A DNA stretch of 64,000 nucleotides from Paenibacillaceae bacterium (GTDB lineage: Bacteria > Bacillota > Bacilli > Paenibacillales > Paenibacillaceae): contig REGQ01000001.1 of assembly GCA_004134985.1 (NCBI GenBank), positions 62,001-126,000 of the forward strand, read 5' to 3'. This document shows, one piece after another, positions 37,778 to 47,522 of the stretch (the stretch's first letter is position 1; every line of letters begins with the position of its first letter). The translations under genes and the position numbers were made by a program. Below the pieces are notes generated by a model that did no database searches, was not told where the DNA came from, and saw only the letters and a list, made by a program, of their open reading frames with translations.

Positions 37778-38935
37778 TTATGCGCCCTCAGGTTTGACCT
37801 GATGCGCCCGTATGCTAAATACTATGCCTATGCAAATCATATTGATTAGCAAGGATGTCCCGCCATAACTGACAAATGGCAGCGTAATGCCGGTAATCGG
37901 CATAATGCCAATCATCATCCCGATATTTTGAAAAATTTGAAATACAAACATCGAAGCGATTCCGATAATGATGAAGGAGCCTCGCATATCATAACATTGA
38001 AATGAAATAATGATCATCCGATAAATTAAAAGGAAATACAACAACAACAGCAAGGCCGCTCCCTGGAAGCCGAACTCCTCACCGATAACAACGAAGATCG
38101 AATCAGAATACGGATAGGGAATAAACCTTCCGTTTTTGGAATCGCCCTGGAGGTAGCCGTCCCCTGCCAAACCGCCTGAACCGATCGCAATCATCGCATT
38201 CCGGGATTGATGCTTTTCATCATTGGTCGCAGTGTCCGGGTGGATAAAGGTATTGATCCGCTGATACCAATGCGTTTTATCCTTCTCTTGCAGGTATGTC
38301 TTAATCTCTGCATTATAGGTTTCAAACAGACTGACAAACAGCATCAGCATCGCTATTATTGTGACTAATCCAATCAGAACATGTGAATATTTGACATTTC
38401 CGATCCACAGCATCCCGAGCAAGATGACCAAATAAATAATGGCGTTGCCCAAATCGGGTTGAATCATAACGAGCATAAAAGGCAGGAGTGCAACGAGGGC
38501 AATCGGAAGCAAATCCGATGTGAATAGCAGCGGACTGCCTTCCCGGCGACCGATCCAGTAAGCCAATGCGATAATGAGCAATATCTTCATTAATTCCGCA
38601 GGCTGAAAAAGCAAGCCGCCAGGCAGTTCAAACCAGCTTCGCGCGTTGTTGATCGGCGGTGCAAAAAAATAAACTGCAACAAGCAACACAATACCAATGC
38701 CGTATGAGATATACCATGTTTTTAACAACAAACGATAATCAAACAGCACGGTCAAGATCGCTACAAAAAAACCGGCGCCATAAAATATTAATGTTTTGTA
38801 ATCATAGTTGTCATACCGGGCTTCTCCATGAATTGCACTTCGAATAATGAAGAAGCTGCCGATCATTAATAAAATTAATATAAATAAAATGGCCATATCC
38901 AGTTTCTTAAATTTATTAAACAAAATTCTGATCAT
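37778..38935 (-). CDS. rodA: RodA-like peptidoglycan polymerase (SEDS family)
   Basis: A 385-residue SEDS protein with ten hydrophobic helices; SEDS enzymes polymerise glycan strands with class B penicillin-binding proteins. Motifs are FELPGGLLFQPAELMKI, the essential Asp in IQPDLGNAIIYL, SIFVVIGEEFGFQGA and PFVSYGGTSLLINM. Its position after minCD and mreBCD supports a rod-elongation role rather than FtsW or SpoVE. It overlaps the minD stop by 4 bases. Confidence 0.9.
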   Translation of the reverse strand: MIRILFNKFKKLDMAILFILILLMIGSFFIIRSAIHGEARYDNYDYKTLIFYGAGFFVAILTVLFDYRLLLKTWYISYGIGIVLLVAVYFFAPPINNARSWFELPGGLLFQPAELMKILLIIALAYWIGRREGSPLLFTSDLLPIALVALLPFMLVMIQPDLGNAIIYLVILLGMLWIGNVKYSHVLIGLVTIIAMLMLFVSLFETYNAEIKTYLQEKDKTHWYQRINTFIHPDTATNDEKHQSRNAMIAIGSGGLAGDGYLQGDSKNGRFIPYPYSDSIFVVIGEEFGFQGAALLLLLYFLLIYRMIIISFQCYDMRGSFIIIGIASMFVFQIFQNIGMMIGIMPITGITLPFVSYGGTSLLINMICIGIVFSIRAHQVKPEGA

Positions 38936-39723
38936 TTCATACCCAAAAACTTTCGAAAGCGTTTGAACATACCAGCTTTATCTTCAAGCGACATCAACGG
39001 CACCATATCGCCCAAAATTCTGCGGGCAATGTTGCGATAGGCGATTGCGGCGCGCGAAGAAGGGTCGATAACTGTCGGTTCTCCGCTATTCGCTGCTTTA
39101 ATAACATGTTCATCATCTGGCACAATCCCTAGCAAATCAATAGCCAGCACCTGGCAGATTTCATCAATATCCAGCATCTCGCCGGATTTGATCATGTTGG
39201 GACGTATCCGGTTGATAATCAGCTTGGAGGAAATCTGCTCTTGCTCAAGCAGGCCAATGACGCGATCCGCATCACGCACAGCCGCGTTCTCTGGTGTTGT
39301 TATTATAATCGCGCGGTCAGCACCGGCAACGGCATTTCGAAAACCTTGCTCTATTCCTGCAGGGCAATCGATAATAACAAAATCATATTCCTGCTTGAGT
39401 TCGATGATCATGTCCTTCACTTGTTCTGGAGAAACATCGTGCTTGTCCTTGGTTTGAGCCGCAGGGAGCATGTAAAGCTCATCAAACCGCTTGTCTTTCA
39501 CGAGCGCCTGATTCAAACGGCAGCGCCCCTGCGCAACATCCACCAAATCATAGATGATCCGGTTTTCCAAACCCATGACAACATCAAGATTCCGAAGACC
39601 GATATCGGTATCGACCATAACCACTTTTTTACCGAGCAATGCGAGCGCCGTTCCCACATTCGCCGAAGTTGTCGTTTTGCCGACACCTCCCTTACCCGAC
39701 GTAACAACTATCGCATCTCCCAT
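38932..39723 (-). CDS. minD: septum site-determining ATPase MinD
   Basis: A 263-residue deviant Walker ATPase that brings MinC to the membrane to prevent polar division. Visible are KGGVGKTTTSANVG (P-loop with the signature Lys), DFVIIDCPAGIEQGF and a C-terminal amphipathic basic helix (AGMFKRFRKFLGMK) for membrane targeting. ATG 39723 follows AAAGGGGTG by 7 bases; upstream codons show no similarity. It follows minC by 4 bases. Confidence 0.97.
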   Translation of the reverse strand: MGDAIVVTSGKGGVGKTTTSANVGTALALLGKKVVMVDTDIGLRNLDVVMGLENRIIYDLVDVAQGRCRLNQALVKDKRFDELYMLPAAQTKDKHDVSPEQVKDMIIELKQEYDFVIIDCPAGIEQGFRNAVAGADRAIIITTPENAAVRDADRVIGLLEQEQISSKLIINRIRPNMIKSGEMLDIDEICQVLAIDLLGIVPDDEHVIKAANSGEPTVIDPSSRAAIAYRNIARRILGDMVPLMSLEDKAGMFKRFRKFLGMK

Positions 39724-39727
39724 GATT

Positions 39728-40399
39728 CTACACCCCTTTAAACAAGATCGGATCTTTGCGCAACCGATACAATTGCGAAATTTTATCAATTTTCATGGTG
39801 CCATCCACCAAATAGGCAAATTCCATTGCCGCGTCACCGCTTATCCATTCATCGGGCGGGCGGCTGATCACTTCTGCAATCCGCAGTTGTGTAGGGCGAA
39901 GCAAGGAGGCAGCGATAATGACATCTGTTCGCCCGTAAATACCGGCATGGGCAATGCCGCGCAGCATTCCGAACACATAGATATCCCCGCTGCAGAGCAA
40001 GGTTCCGCCAGGATTCACATCTCCCATCAGCACCAGATTGCCGTCATGTTCCACCGTCTGGCCAGAACGGACAACCCCTGTTATCATTTTTAGCAAAACA
40101 GGCGGTGCAACCGTGCTCGTCTGCTCACGCGCATCTGATTCTATGGATTGAATAATCAAGTTGCCCTGCTGTTTAATGATTGCCTTGATCTCTTCTTTCT
40201 CCTCGTCGCTTGCCAGCCTTGAGCCGAGCTTGACATGGATGTGGATGAGCGGTCCTGTCAACACTTGCTGGTGCGTCTTCTCCAGCTTATAGCGTAACTC
40301 CTGTAGCAAAGCCGGAAATTCGCACTGATCATCGAGCAGGAAGAGCAATCCTTCCTTAACCCCCTTGATCGTTATATGCTGTTTCTCGGACACGTTCAC
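39728..40399 (-). CDS. minC: septum site-determining protein MinC
   Basis: A division inhibitor that acts on FtsZ. The protein has about 223 residues, with an N-terminal domain (HITIKGVKEGLLFLLDD) and the C-terminal beta-helix (GVVRSGQTVEHDGNLVLMGDVNPGG), which binds MinD. GTG 40399 is placed 5 bases after GGAGG; another GTG two codons on is possible. It lies just after mreD, as in B. subtilis. Confidence 0.94.
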   Translation of the reverse strand: MNVSEKQHITIKGVKEGLLFLLDDQCEFPALLQELRYKLEKTHQQVLTGPLIHIHVKLGSRLASDEEKEEIKAIIKQQGNLIIQSIESDAREQTSTVAPPVLLKMITGVVRSGQTVEHDGNLVLMGDVNPGGTLLCSGDIYVFGMLRGIAHAGIYGRTDVIIAASLLRPTQLRIAEVISRPPDEWISGDAAMEFAYLVDGTMKIDKISQLYRLRKDPILFKGV

Positions 40400-40456
40400 A
40401 TCCACCTCCTCTAATAACAATTCTTTTCGAAACCTGTCATTTCCTGCTTTTTACTC

Positions 40457-40981
40457 TTAATCCTTATCCTCGCCAGCTTTTCTAATTATCGCTCCTGCAA
40501 ACCAGCGGCGGGCAGGTATGTAAACGGCAAGCGCAAAAGCCAGCTGTAAAAACAGACTTGGCACAATATGATTCATCAGCACCCAATTATATGATGCATG
40601 TGTAATTCGGAAAATCCGGTAAATCGCATGAATTGTCGTATCATAGAACAAGCAGCCTATGCCGATCAAGGAAAGCACCGTCAGCATCGGGATTCTTTTT
40701 TGCCCCAGCAGCAGTCCAAACAGGTAGCCGCAAAGACCCATTGCAAAAGAATGAACCCCAATCATATGTCCGTAGAATACGATATCCTGCAGCAGTCCAA
40801 AGGCGATGCCAAGCAATAATGCGACATGGCGCCCCGTGTAAAGCGCGGCAAACAACACAAAAATTAAGGTGAACTCCGGGACCATTCTGCCGCTCATTTG
40901 ACTTGGAATGATCCACGGCATGATCGTCCCCTCAATGATAAACAGCAGCAGCATGATCATAACGATGTAGCGCAGTCTCAT
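40457..40981 (-). CDS. mreD: rod shape-determining protein MreD
   Basis: A 174-residue protein with five or six membrane helices, poorly conserved in sequence but recognised by length and place. The stretch LLLGIAFGLLQDIVFYGHMIGVHSF is typical. MreD joins MreC, RodA and class B PBPs in the elongasome. It overlaps mreC by 4 bases (ATGA). Confidence 0.9.
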   Translation of the reverse strand: MRLRYIVMIMLLLFIIEGTIMPWIIPSQMSGRMVPEFTLIFVLFAALYTGRHVALLLGIAFGLLQDIVFYGHMIGVHSFAMGLCGYLFGLLLGQKRIPMLTVLSLIGIGCLFYDTTIHAIYRIFRITHASYNWVLMNHIVPSLFLQLAFALAVYIPARRWFAGAIIRKAGEDKD

Positions 40982-41889
40982 TCCTCCGACTCCTCATAGC
41001 TCGGCACAATAATGACGAACACTTCGGTGAGCTTGTCAAATTGGGCAGCAGGCTCAATTGTTGCCGTATACGTCAAGCCAAAATCGCCGACCTGCCAGGA
41101 GACGACTTTGCCGATCGCAACACCGTGCGGAAACACGTTGCCTTTACCTGAAGTAATAATCGTATCGTCTTTTTTCAATCTCAAGGAGTCTTCTTCCGTT
41201 ATTTTCGTCATCAGCAGTTGTTTGGTTTCCTTATTGTAGCTCTCAACAACGCCAAACAAGTCATCCTCCGCACCCTCCACGGTTGCCGATATGTACTTCG
41301 TGCTCGATGATTGGTTGTCAAGCGCCGTCAACGGCATTACGGTTGCTGATACCGGCGTTACCTTCGTAACGATACCGACAAGCCCATCCGCTGTCGTCAC
41401 TGCCATATCCGGTCGAATCCCATGTTTGGAGCCTAGATTAATAATGATCGACTGGTTGTAAGGGTCCGGACTTACGGAAGTGACCTGTGCAATCACATAA
41501 CTGTAATCGTTGATTTCCATCTGATGCTGCTTGAATTCAAGCAGCTTCTTTAATTGTTCATTCTCTGCGGTTACCCGATTATAATTGCTTTTGTCACGCG
41601 CATAACGTGCCACAGTCGTACGAAACACTTCATTCTCCTCGTAGATTGCCTTTAGCGTAGTGATATCCTCAAACAAGCCCGCCAAATAACCAGCGGGCTT
41701 GTAGAACCATTGCTGTACAACAGAAACGGTATCCTTGACGAATTTCTCCGGCCAGGAGAGGTCTTTACGATTTCCCAATGTAAATCCCATAATCGCTATA
41801 AATAAAATCAAACCAATCATAAGAATGAACAGCCTTTTATTACCCATTAACTTAAACAGTCCAATCACCCGCCCGCTTGCTTCATCCAA
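40978..41889 (-). CDS. mreC: rod shape-determining protein MreC
   Basis: A 303-residue bitopic protein that bridges cytoplasmic MreB and the wall synthesis enzymes. One membrane helix (residues about 17-37, LFILMIGLILFIAIMGFTLG) is followed by a coiled coil (about 65-100) and a beta-rich domain with NLGSKHGIRPDMAVTTADGLVG. It is followed by mreD, after a gap of 37 bases from mreB. Confidence 0.95.
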   Translation of the reverse strand: MDEASGRVIGLFKLMGNKRLFILMIGLILFIAIMGFTLGNRKDLSWPEKFVKDTVSVVQQWFYKPAGYLAGLFEDITTLKAIYEENEVFRTTVARYARDKSNYNRVTAENEQLKKLLEFKQHQMEINDYSYVIAQVTSVSPDPYNQSIIINLGSKHGIRPDMAVTTADGLVGIVTKVTPVSATVMPLTALDNQSSSTKYISATVEGAEDDLFGVVESYNKETKQLLMTKITEEDSLRLKKDDTIITSGKGNVFPHGVAIGKVVSWQVGDFGLTYTATIEPAAQFDKLTEVFVIIVPSYEESEE

Positions 41890-41926
41890 TCTCTTCCGCT
41901 TCAGTCAAGCCTGCTCTCCGTTTAAT

Positions 41927-42952
41927 CTACTTCTTGGATCGAGAGCCTTTGTTCTTAAACACATGCATATTATCAAGAGCCCGTCCCGTTCCGATGGCCA
42001 CACAGTCCAGCGGATTCTCCGCTACAATAACCGGCATTCCCGTCTCTCTGGCAAGCAGCTTGTCCAGATTGCGTAGCAGCGCCCCGCCGCCCGTCAGTAC
42101 AATTCCGCGGTCCATAATGTCTGCAGACAGCTCAGGCGGACATTTCTCCAAGGTCACCTTGACCGCCTCGACAATCGAGTTGACCGTATCGGCCAACGCC
42201 TCAGTAATTTCGTCACCCTTAATCGAAAGGGTCTTCGGCAAACCTGTTACAAGATCACGGCCGCGGATTTCCATCGATTCCTTCTGATCGGAAATCAATG
42301 CCGAGCCGACCTCCATCTTGAGCTGCTCGCTGGTCCGTTCCCCGATCATCAGGTTGTACGTCCGTTTAATATATTGAATAATAGCATCGTCCATATCATC
42401 GCCAGCAACGCGAATCGAGCGGCTTGTCACAATGCCGCCAAGTGAAATGACCGCTACTTCTGTCGTGCCTCCGCCGATATCTACGACCATGCTGCCGGTC
42501 GGTTCCCATACAGGCAGATCTGCGCCAATTGCGGCAGCAAACGGCTCTTCGATTGTATAGGCTTCGCGAGCGCCTGCCTGCTTCGTCGCATCCTCAACCG
42601 CACGTTTCTCCACCGCTGTAATGCCAGATGGCACACAAACCATCACATTCGGATGGCGTGGAAACAAGGAGCGTTCCTTCTGCGCTTCTCTAATAAAATA
42701 TTTGATCATCGTTGCAGTCGTCTCAAAGTCAGCGATTACCCCGTCTTTCATCGGTCGAATGGCCCTGATATTGCCGGGTGTTCTGCCGATCATTTTCTTG
42801 GCTTGCTCGCCAACTGCCTCAATCGTTTTTGTATCTGTCCGGATAGCTACCACTGAGGGCTCCCTGACTACAATTCCTTTTCCTCTAACATAAACGAGCG
42901 TATTTGCTGTGCCCAGGTCGATCCCCAGGTCCTTCGTGAAGCCACCAAACAT
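41927..42952 (-). CDS. mreB: actin-like rod shape protein MreB
   Basis: A 341-residue actin homologue that organises cell-wall elongation. It has [20 protein letters not shown] (phosphate 1), [19 protein letters not shown] (phosphate 2) and [20 protein letters not shown] (adenosine motif). The length and location with mreCD and radC identify it as MreB rather than Mbl or MreBH. A promoter with TATAAT at 42986-42991 lies upstream. Confidence 0.98.
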   Translation of the reverse strand: MFGGFTKDLGIDLGTANTLVYVRGKGIVVREPSVVAIRTDTKTIEAVGEQAKKMIGRTPGNIRAIRPMKDGVIADFETTATMIKYFIREAQKERSLFPRHPNVMVCVPSGITAVEKRAVEDATKQAGAREAYTIEEPFAAAIGADLPVWEPTGSMVVDIGGGTTEVAVISLGGIVTSRSIRVAGDDMDDAIIQYIKRTYNLMIGERTSEQLKMEVGSALISDQKESMEIRGRDLVTGLPKTLSIKGDEITEALADTVNSIVEAVKVTLEKCPPELSADIMDRGIVLTGGGALLRNLDKLLARETGMPVIVAENPLDCVAIGTGRALDNMHVFKNKGSRSKK

Positions 42953-42985
42953 GTCTGATCTCCCTTTCTTAGTCGGGCATACCTT

Positions 42986-43015
42986 ATTATATTACAACAG
43001 TCCCTGCTCCTTCAA
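42986..43015 (-). promoter_or_regulatory. candidate promoter of mreBCD-minCD
   Basis: TATAAT (42986-42991) and TTGAAG (43010-43015) are 18 bases apart on the minus strand and overlap the end of radC, so mreB need not depend on upstream transcription. Confidence 0.5.
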
Positions 43016-43681
43016 ACTGACAAACCGCTTGTCACCGATAATAATGTGATCCAGTATGTCAATGCCAATCAATGTTCCGGCCTCGACGAGCCTCCGGGTA
43101 AGTCCAATATCTTCAGGACTTGGCGTCGGATCGCCGCTCGGATGATTATGCAAGCAAATGATCGAAGCGCTGCTGCATTTGATCGCCGCTCTGAACACTT
43201 CCCTGGGATGAACCAACGATGCGTTCAACGTTCCCACAGACAGCGTCTGTTCGGCAATAATATGATTTTTTGTATTTAGAAACAAGCATACGAAATGTTC
43301 TTTGTCCAGATAGCGCATTTGTTCCATCATGTAGTCGGCAGCATCTTTGGGAGACCGCACAGTAGGCTTGTCCTCCATGGTGCTGCGCGAAAGCCTTCGA
43401 CCAAGTTCAATGCCTGCGCGCAGCTGCAGCGCTTTGGCAGGACCGATGCCATGAATTGAAATAAGCTCTTCCATGCTCATGTCTACCAGATTGCGCAAGC
43501 TTCCGCATTCCTTCAAAACTCGGGAAGCAAGGTGCACGGCGGATTCCCGGCGTGTGCCCGTTCGCAGAAGAATAGCAAGTAACTCGGCGTGACTAAGCGC
43601 TTGTGCCCCATAATGCATCATGCGTTCTCGTGGTCGTTCTTCATTGGGGACATCACGCAATACGAAAGACTGCGTTTCCAT
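42992..43681 (-). CDS. radC: RadC family JAB-domain protein
   Basis: A 229-residue protein with an N-terminal helix-hairpin-helix (LISIHGIGPAKALQL) and a JAB/MPN metalloprotease-like domain with HNHPSGDPTPSPED. RadC was once linked to DNA repair, but its role is unsettled. It lies between maf and mreB, as in B. subtilis. Confidence 0.96.
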   Translation of the reverse strand: METQSFVLRDVPNEERPRERMMHYGAQALSHAELLAILLRTGTRRESAVHLASRVLKECGSLRNLVDMSMEELISIHGIGPAKALQLRAGIELGRRLSRSTMEDKPTVRSPKDAADYMMEQMRYLDKEHFVCLFLNTKNHIIAEQTLSVGTLNASLVHPREVFRAAIKCSSASIICLHNHPSGDPTPSPEDIGLTRRLVEAGTLIGIDILDHIIIGDKRFVSLKEQGLL

Positions 43682-43720
43682 GTCCTAAACCTGCTTTCTT
43701 CACCCGCAGAGCGGCTAAGG

Positions 43721-44326
43721 TTAAATAACTTCCACTTGAAATTCCGACAACAATTCCGAGAGTAGTGACAATGACATGCCCACCACATTAAAATAACAGC
43801 CATCAATACGGTTAACAAGCGCTGCCCCGATACCTTGAATGGCATAGCTTCCAGCCTTGTCCATCGGCTCGCCTGAAGCAACATATCGCGCGATGCGATC
43901 TGCAGCCATCGGCTTCATCCACACTTGCGTCATCCGGCTGGCAACGACTTCGCGCCCGTCTCCGGTGTTGATGCATGCGATGCCGCTGTATACCTCATGA
44001 GCACGTCCCTGCAGCCGTCCAAGCATTCGCTTCGCATCCGCTTCATCAACGGGCTTGCCCATAACTTCGCCATCCAGCACAACGATGGTATCCGCCCCGA
44101 CAATTAACGATGGCGCTTCGCCTGCAGCTTGTCCACTTTGGGCGATCTGCCGGCTTGACGCCCGCGCTTTCCGCAGGGACAGCTGTTCCACAATCTGACG
44201 TGGCGCCCAATCCGCCTCGACCTGCTCGTCCACCTCCGGTGAAACAATCCGGATGGGAAGCTTCAGCCCGAGCGAATGAATAAGCGCCTGCCGCCGCGGC
44301 GACGAAGAAGCAAGTACTAACTGCAA
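43721..44326 (-). CDS. maf: Maf-family nucleoside triphosphate pyrophosphatase
   Basis: The 201-residue house-cleaning enzyme hydrolyses dTTP/UTP and modified nucleotides. Motifs: LASSSPRRQALIHSLGL at the N-terminus, VGADTIVVLDGEVMGKP, and AGSYAIQGIGAALVNRIDGC. Overproduction arrests septation in Bacillus, hence the old name. It sits between radC and a DUF4321 gene. Confidence 0.96.
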   Translation of the reverse strand: MQLVLASSSPRRQALIHSLGLKLPIRIVSPEVDEQVEADWAPRQIVEQLSLRKARASSRQIAQSGQAAGEAPSLIVGADTIVVLDGEVMGKPVDEADAKRMLGRLQGRAHEVYSGIACINTGDGREVVASRMTQVWMKPMAADRIARYVASGEPMDKAGSYAIQGIGAALVNRIDGCYFNVVGMSLSLLSELLSEFQVEVI

Positions 44327-44379
44327 CAGATTCCTCTCCTTTAAACAATGCCTTTAAATGGTGACCAATTTGTGCTTCC

Positions 44380-44625
44380 CTACATTTTTCGATAAAGCCA
44401 AACGGCGAGCAGCGCAAATACGATGCTGACCAGACTTATCTCAACCGATAAGGTCAGATCATAGCTGATCACAATCAGGTCCGCGGCTGGCGACCAGCTC
44501 AGCTCGCTCGTCTGCGTTAAAAAAGATAGCGCAGGAAAGTTCTGCAGCCATCGCGACACCAAAGCGCCGCCCGCAAGCCCCAATACGATAAAAAGGAGGA
44601 GAAGCCATCGATTTTTCTTCATCAT
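44380..44625 (-). CDS. DUF4321 small membrane protein
   Basis: A small protein (81 residues) with two hydrophobic helices, KNRWLLLLFIVLGLAGGALVSR at the start and SLVSIVFALLAVWLYR at the end, and a short external part. DUF4321 proteins often lie beside maf in Firmicutes and have no known function. ATG 44625 follows GAGGGACG; the frame extends upstream to 44658 without similarity. Confidence 0.75.
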   Translation of the reverse strand: MMKKNRWLLLLFIVLGLAGGALVSRWLQNFPALSFLTQTSELSWSPAADLIVISYDLTLSVEISLVSIVFALLAVWLYRKM

Positions 44626-44684
44626 CCAACGTCCCTCGTCATTTTTAGACACCTGCATTCTATTATACGTTGGTTAGGTTGGTA

Positions 44685-45947
44685 TTACAATCCGATGATT
44701 TGCTCGAGCCATTCCTTCTCTGCAAATATCGCTTCCATCAAACTGCTCTGGGCCGTCCACAAATGTGCCCTGGAAGGCTTCTTATTGTACTCTCCTAGCG
44801 TAACAACAGCGGTATTGACCGATCGGAGCAGCCGCTCAAAACCCGCTTTGCCCTGCTCGCTAATGCCAGATTTTACATGCTCGGCAGCTGTCGTCCATGC
44901 CGGATGAGACTGCTGCCAAAGTTCAGCGGAAGAAGTCTCTTGCGATTCCTCTTGCAGCTTGTTCCCGGTCCAGTCGCCAATCGTACGAAGCAGGCTGTCT
45001 GTCTTGTCAAGAAAGTCGGCAAGCTGATCTGCCTCTCCGCTGAACGCCACTGCCGAGGCAGCAGGCAGCTCAACCTGCTTAATATAAACATCCAATTCTC
45101 CTAATTGGTGACTTAAAGCAAGCGCCTGACTCCGTTCCCCCGAGAAACCGGCATATACACGATAGCCATCCGCTGTAGCTTCCGCAGCGGCGAGCCCTTT
45201 CGCTTTCAATTCAGCGGCGGACGCATTCATCCCCTCCGCATTGCTGAACACGCCATACTGAAGCAAATAATAAGATCTGGCAGGCAAGTCCAACTGTACG
45301 GTGGCCCCATTGGATTTCGGCTTCTGTTGCTCTTCGTTCTGTATGGTCACTTGGCCGCCTCCGCTGCCCTCTTGCGGTTCGGCAGGCTGAATAACCGCCG
45401 ATTGCTCAGGCTGCTCAGAAGGCCCTGACTGCATGACGAACAGATACAGCACCATATAACCGAACAGCGCCCCGGTAGCAAGCGCTCCTGCCACCGATAG
45501 AAGGACCTTCATCCAGGAAGGCCCTGAAGGCTTTCGGCCTGTCGTTACGGGAATGTCGGTTGCTGGTGTATAGTGATTTAACACCGTCGGCAGAGAAATC
45601 TGTTCCCCTCCCGCCTTAAGCGCAAGCGGTTCCCTTGCAGGGACAGCGGCAAAATCTATTTCTTTCCCCAAATCAATCACGGGCATCGTTTTGTCAGGAA
45701 CGTGCGGAGCAAGAGGTTTATGACGCTTTGCCGTGTCTCTGATCAAATGTTCAAGAGCTTCCGCATCATTCTGAAAAGGACTGTTCCACGCGAGCGTTGG
45801 TTCCTCATTTGCTGGTTGCTGCACTTGTTGCTGCACTAATGGTACAACACGGGGGTTGTCCTCATCCGCCACCGGCTGCGTCAATTTATTTGTAGGGCCA
45901 GGCTGCGACTCATTAAAACGAAAAGTAATCCGCGCTTTTGGATTCAT
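44685..45947 (-). CDS. spoIIB: SpoIIB-like SPOR-domain protein
   Basis: A 420-residue bitopic protein. The cytoplasmic N-terminal part (residues 1-142) starts with KARITFRFNE, one helix lies at about 146-170 (VLLSVAGALATGALFGYMVLYL), and the outer part has a SPOR domain (ARSYYLLQYGVFSNAEGMNA to about residue 295) followed by a helical tail. SpoIIB of B. subtilis has a single helix and a SPOR domain, localises to the sporulation septum and helps engulfment; its gene lies upstream of maf as here. A strong sigma-E-like promoter precedes it. comC, its usual neighbour, is absent. Confidence 0.75.
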   Translation of the reverse strand: MNPKARITFRFNESQPGPTNKLTQPVADEDNPRVVPLVQQQVQQPANEEPTLAWNSPFQNDAEALEHLIRDTAKRHKPLAPHVPDKTMPVIDLGKEIDFAAVPAREPLALKAGGEQISLPTVLNHYTPATDIPVTTGRKPSGPSWMKVLLSVAGALATGALFGYMVLYLFVMQSGPSEQPEQSAVIQPAEPQEGSGGGQVTIQNEEQQKPKSNGATVQLDLPARSYYLLQYGVFSNAEGMNASAAELKAKGLAAAEATADGYRVYAGFSGERSQALALSHQLGELDVYIKQVELPAASAVAFSGEADQLADFLDKTDSLLRTIGDWTGNKLQEESQETSSAELWQQSHPAWTTAAEHVKSGISEQGKAGFERLLRSVNTAVVTLGEYNKKPSRAHLWTAQSSLMEAIFAEKEWLEQIIGL

Positions 45948-45980
45948 CTCACTCTCTCCTTGTCCAGTGTTGTACTACTA

Positions 45981-46009
45981 AGTCTATGAAAGGAGAGAGG
46001 AAGATATGA
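45981..46009 (-). promoter_or_regulatory. sigma-E-like promoter of spoIIB-like gene
   Basis: TCATATC (46003-46009) and CATAGACT (45981-45988), 14 bases apart on minus, match the mother-cell sigma-E pattern (KMATATT-N14-CATACAMT) at most positions. The start codon follows about 34 bases on, after AAGGAGAGAG. Confidence 0.6.
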
Positions 46010-46057
46010 ATCCGACTGCGAGAACTTAAGAGGTGGCCGTTATGGGGTTGAACAGCA

Positions 46058-46093
46058 GAAACCGCCTAACGATAGCAGCAGTTCGGCGGTTTC
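46058..46093 (-). terminator. hairpin after murC, probable terminator
   Basis: GAAACCGCC (46058-46066) pairs with GGCGGTTTC (46085-46093). On the minus strand it lies 25 bases beyond the murC stop. The flanking T content is low. Confidence 0.55.
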
Positions 46094-46117
46094 GGACTAT
46101 TTCTGTCTGTTTTCCAA

Positions 46118-47515
46118 TTAATTGGAGCGAAGCCATTTCGCCAGATGGTCTGCCGCTTTCCAGATATCCCCTGCTCCCATTGTCAGGACAAGGTCGCCAG
46201 GCGCGACATGCTTTTCCAGATAGATCTGCACTTCTTCCTTCGTGGGGATGTGCGTTGCTTTGGAATTACTGTTCTTCCTGATCATGTCGACAAGCCTCGT
46301 CGAACTGACACCTTCAATCTTCTTTTCTCCCGCAGGAGAATAGATATCGGTAATGATCACTTCATCCGCTTCAGCAAAGGCCCGGCTGAACGCGTCAAGC
46401 AAGAAGAACGTGCGCGAATAGCGCTGCGGCTGGAATACCGCAATGATCCGCTTGTCTGTCGCTTTGGCCGCGCTGATCGTTGCCTGTATTTCGGTTGGAT
46501 GATGCGCGTAATCGTCGATGACAAGAATATCATTCGTCTCGCCCAGCACCTGAAAGCGCCGCTTCGCCCCGCGGAATTCCTTAATCGCCTCCGCGATCGC
46601 ATCAAAGGGAACGCCCGCCTCCAGGCAAGTCACGACCGCTGCAAGGGAATTGCAGACATTGTGCATGCCGGGAACAAACAACTCGATCCGGCCCAGCGCC
46701 TCACCCTCATAATTGACGCGGAAAGAAATCTTGCGATCGCCAAGCTCAATCTCGTCAGCCAGGTAATCTGCCCCTTCTTCCACACCATAGGTAATGATCT
46801 GACGCTGGACTGCGGAGCCGCCTGATCGGCGCAGTTCAGGGACCAGCTCCCTGATCAGTTCATCATCCGAACACAATACCGCCCTGCCCTCCGGCTTGAC
46901 CTGCAGCAGAAACTGGGCATAGGCTGCTTTTAATTTGTCGAAGTCTCCATCGTAATTTTCCAGATGATCCGCTTCAATATTTGTCACGATGCCGATGTAA
47001 GGATGGTACTGAAGGAACGAACCGTCGCTCTCGTCAGCTTCCGCGACAACATACTCGCCTTTTCCTGCTTTGGCATTCGTACCGACGTTGACAATCTCCC
47101 CGCCGATAATATAAGTCGGATCCAAATTGCAATTTTCCATCACAAGCGCGATCATGGAGGATGTTGTCGTCTTGCCGTGCGCGCCAGCCACAGCAATCCC
47201 CTTGCCTGCATTCATCAGTCTGGACAGCATCTGCGCTCGGTGAATAATTGGAATGTTGTTTTCCTCCGCAGCTCTGCGTTCAACATTGTCTTGGGTCAGT
47301 GCGGTGGAATATACAACAAGATCCGCCCCCTGCACCTGATCTGCCTTATGACCAACATAGACTTGCGCGCCCTTGGCCACCAATTTCTCCGTAAGCTCCT
47401 GCAAGGCGACATCCGAACCACTGACTTTATACCCCATCTCCAGCATGACTCTGGCGATGGCGCTCATGCCGTAACCTCCGATGCCTATGAAATGAACATG
47501 TTCTGCCGTATTCAA
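46118..47515 (-). CDS. murC: UDP-N-acetylmuramate-L-alanine ligase
   Basis: MurC adds L-Ala to UDP-MurNAc in the cytoplasmic stage of peptidoglycan synthesis. The 465-residue protein has VHFIGIGGYGMSAIARVML at the start, the ATP motif GAHGKTTTSSMIA, and AEADESDGSFL. It follows folC by 7 bases. In B. subtilis murC is elsewhere, so this is a local rearrangement that puts a wall gene behind the valS T-box. Confidence 0.97.
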   Translation of the reverse strand: MNTAEHVHFIGIGGYGMSAIARVMLEMGYKVSGSDVALQELTEKLVAKGAQVYVGHKADQVQGADLVVYSTALTQDNVERRAAEENNIPIIHRAQMLSRLMNAGKGIAVAGAHGKTTTSSMIALVMENCNLDPTYIIGGEIVNVGTNAKAGKGEYVVAEADESDGSFLQYHPYIGIVTNIEADHLENYDGDFDKLKAAYAQFLLQVKPEGRAVLCSDDELIRELVPELRRSGGSAVQRQIITYGVEEGADYLADEIELGDRKISFRVNYEGEALGRIELFVPGMHNVCNSLAAVVTCLEAGVPFDAIAEAIKEFRGAKRRFQVLGETNDILVIDDYAHHPTEIQATISAAKATDKRIIAVFQPQRYSRTFFLLDAFSRAFAEADEVIITDIYSPAGEKKIEGVSSTRLVDMIRKNSNSKATHIPTKEEVQIYLEKHVAPGDLVLTMGAGDIWKAADHLAKWLRSN

Positions 47516-47522
47516 AGACGTC

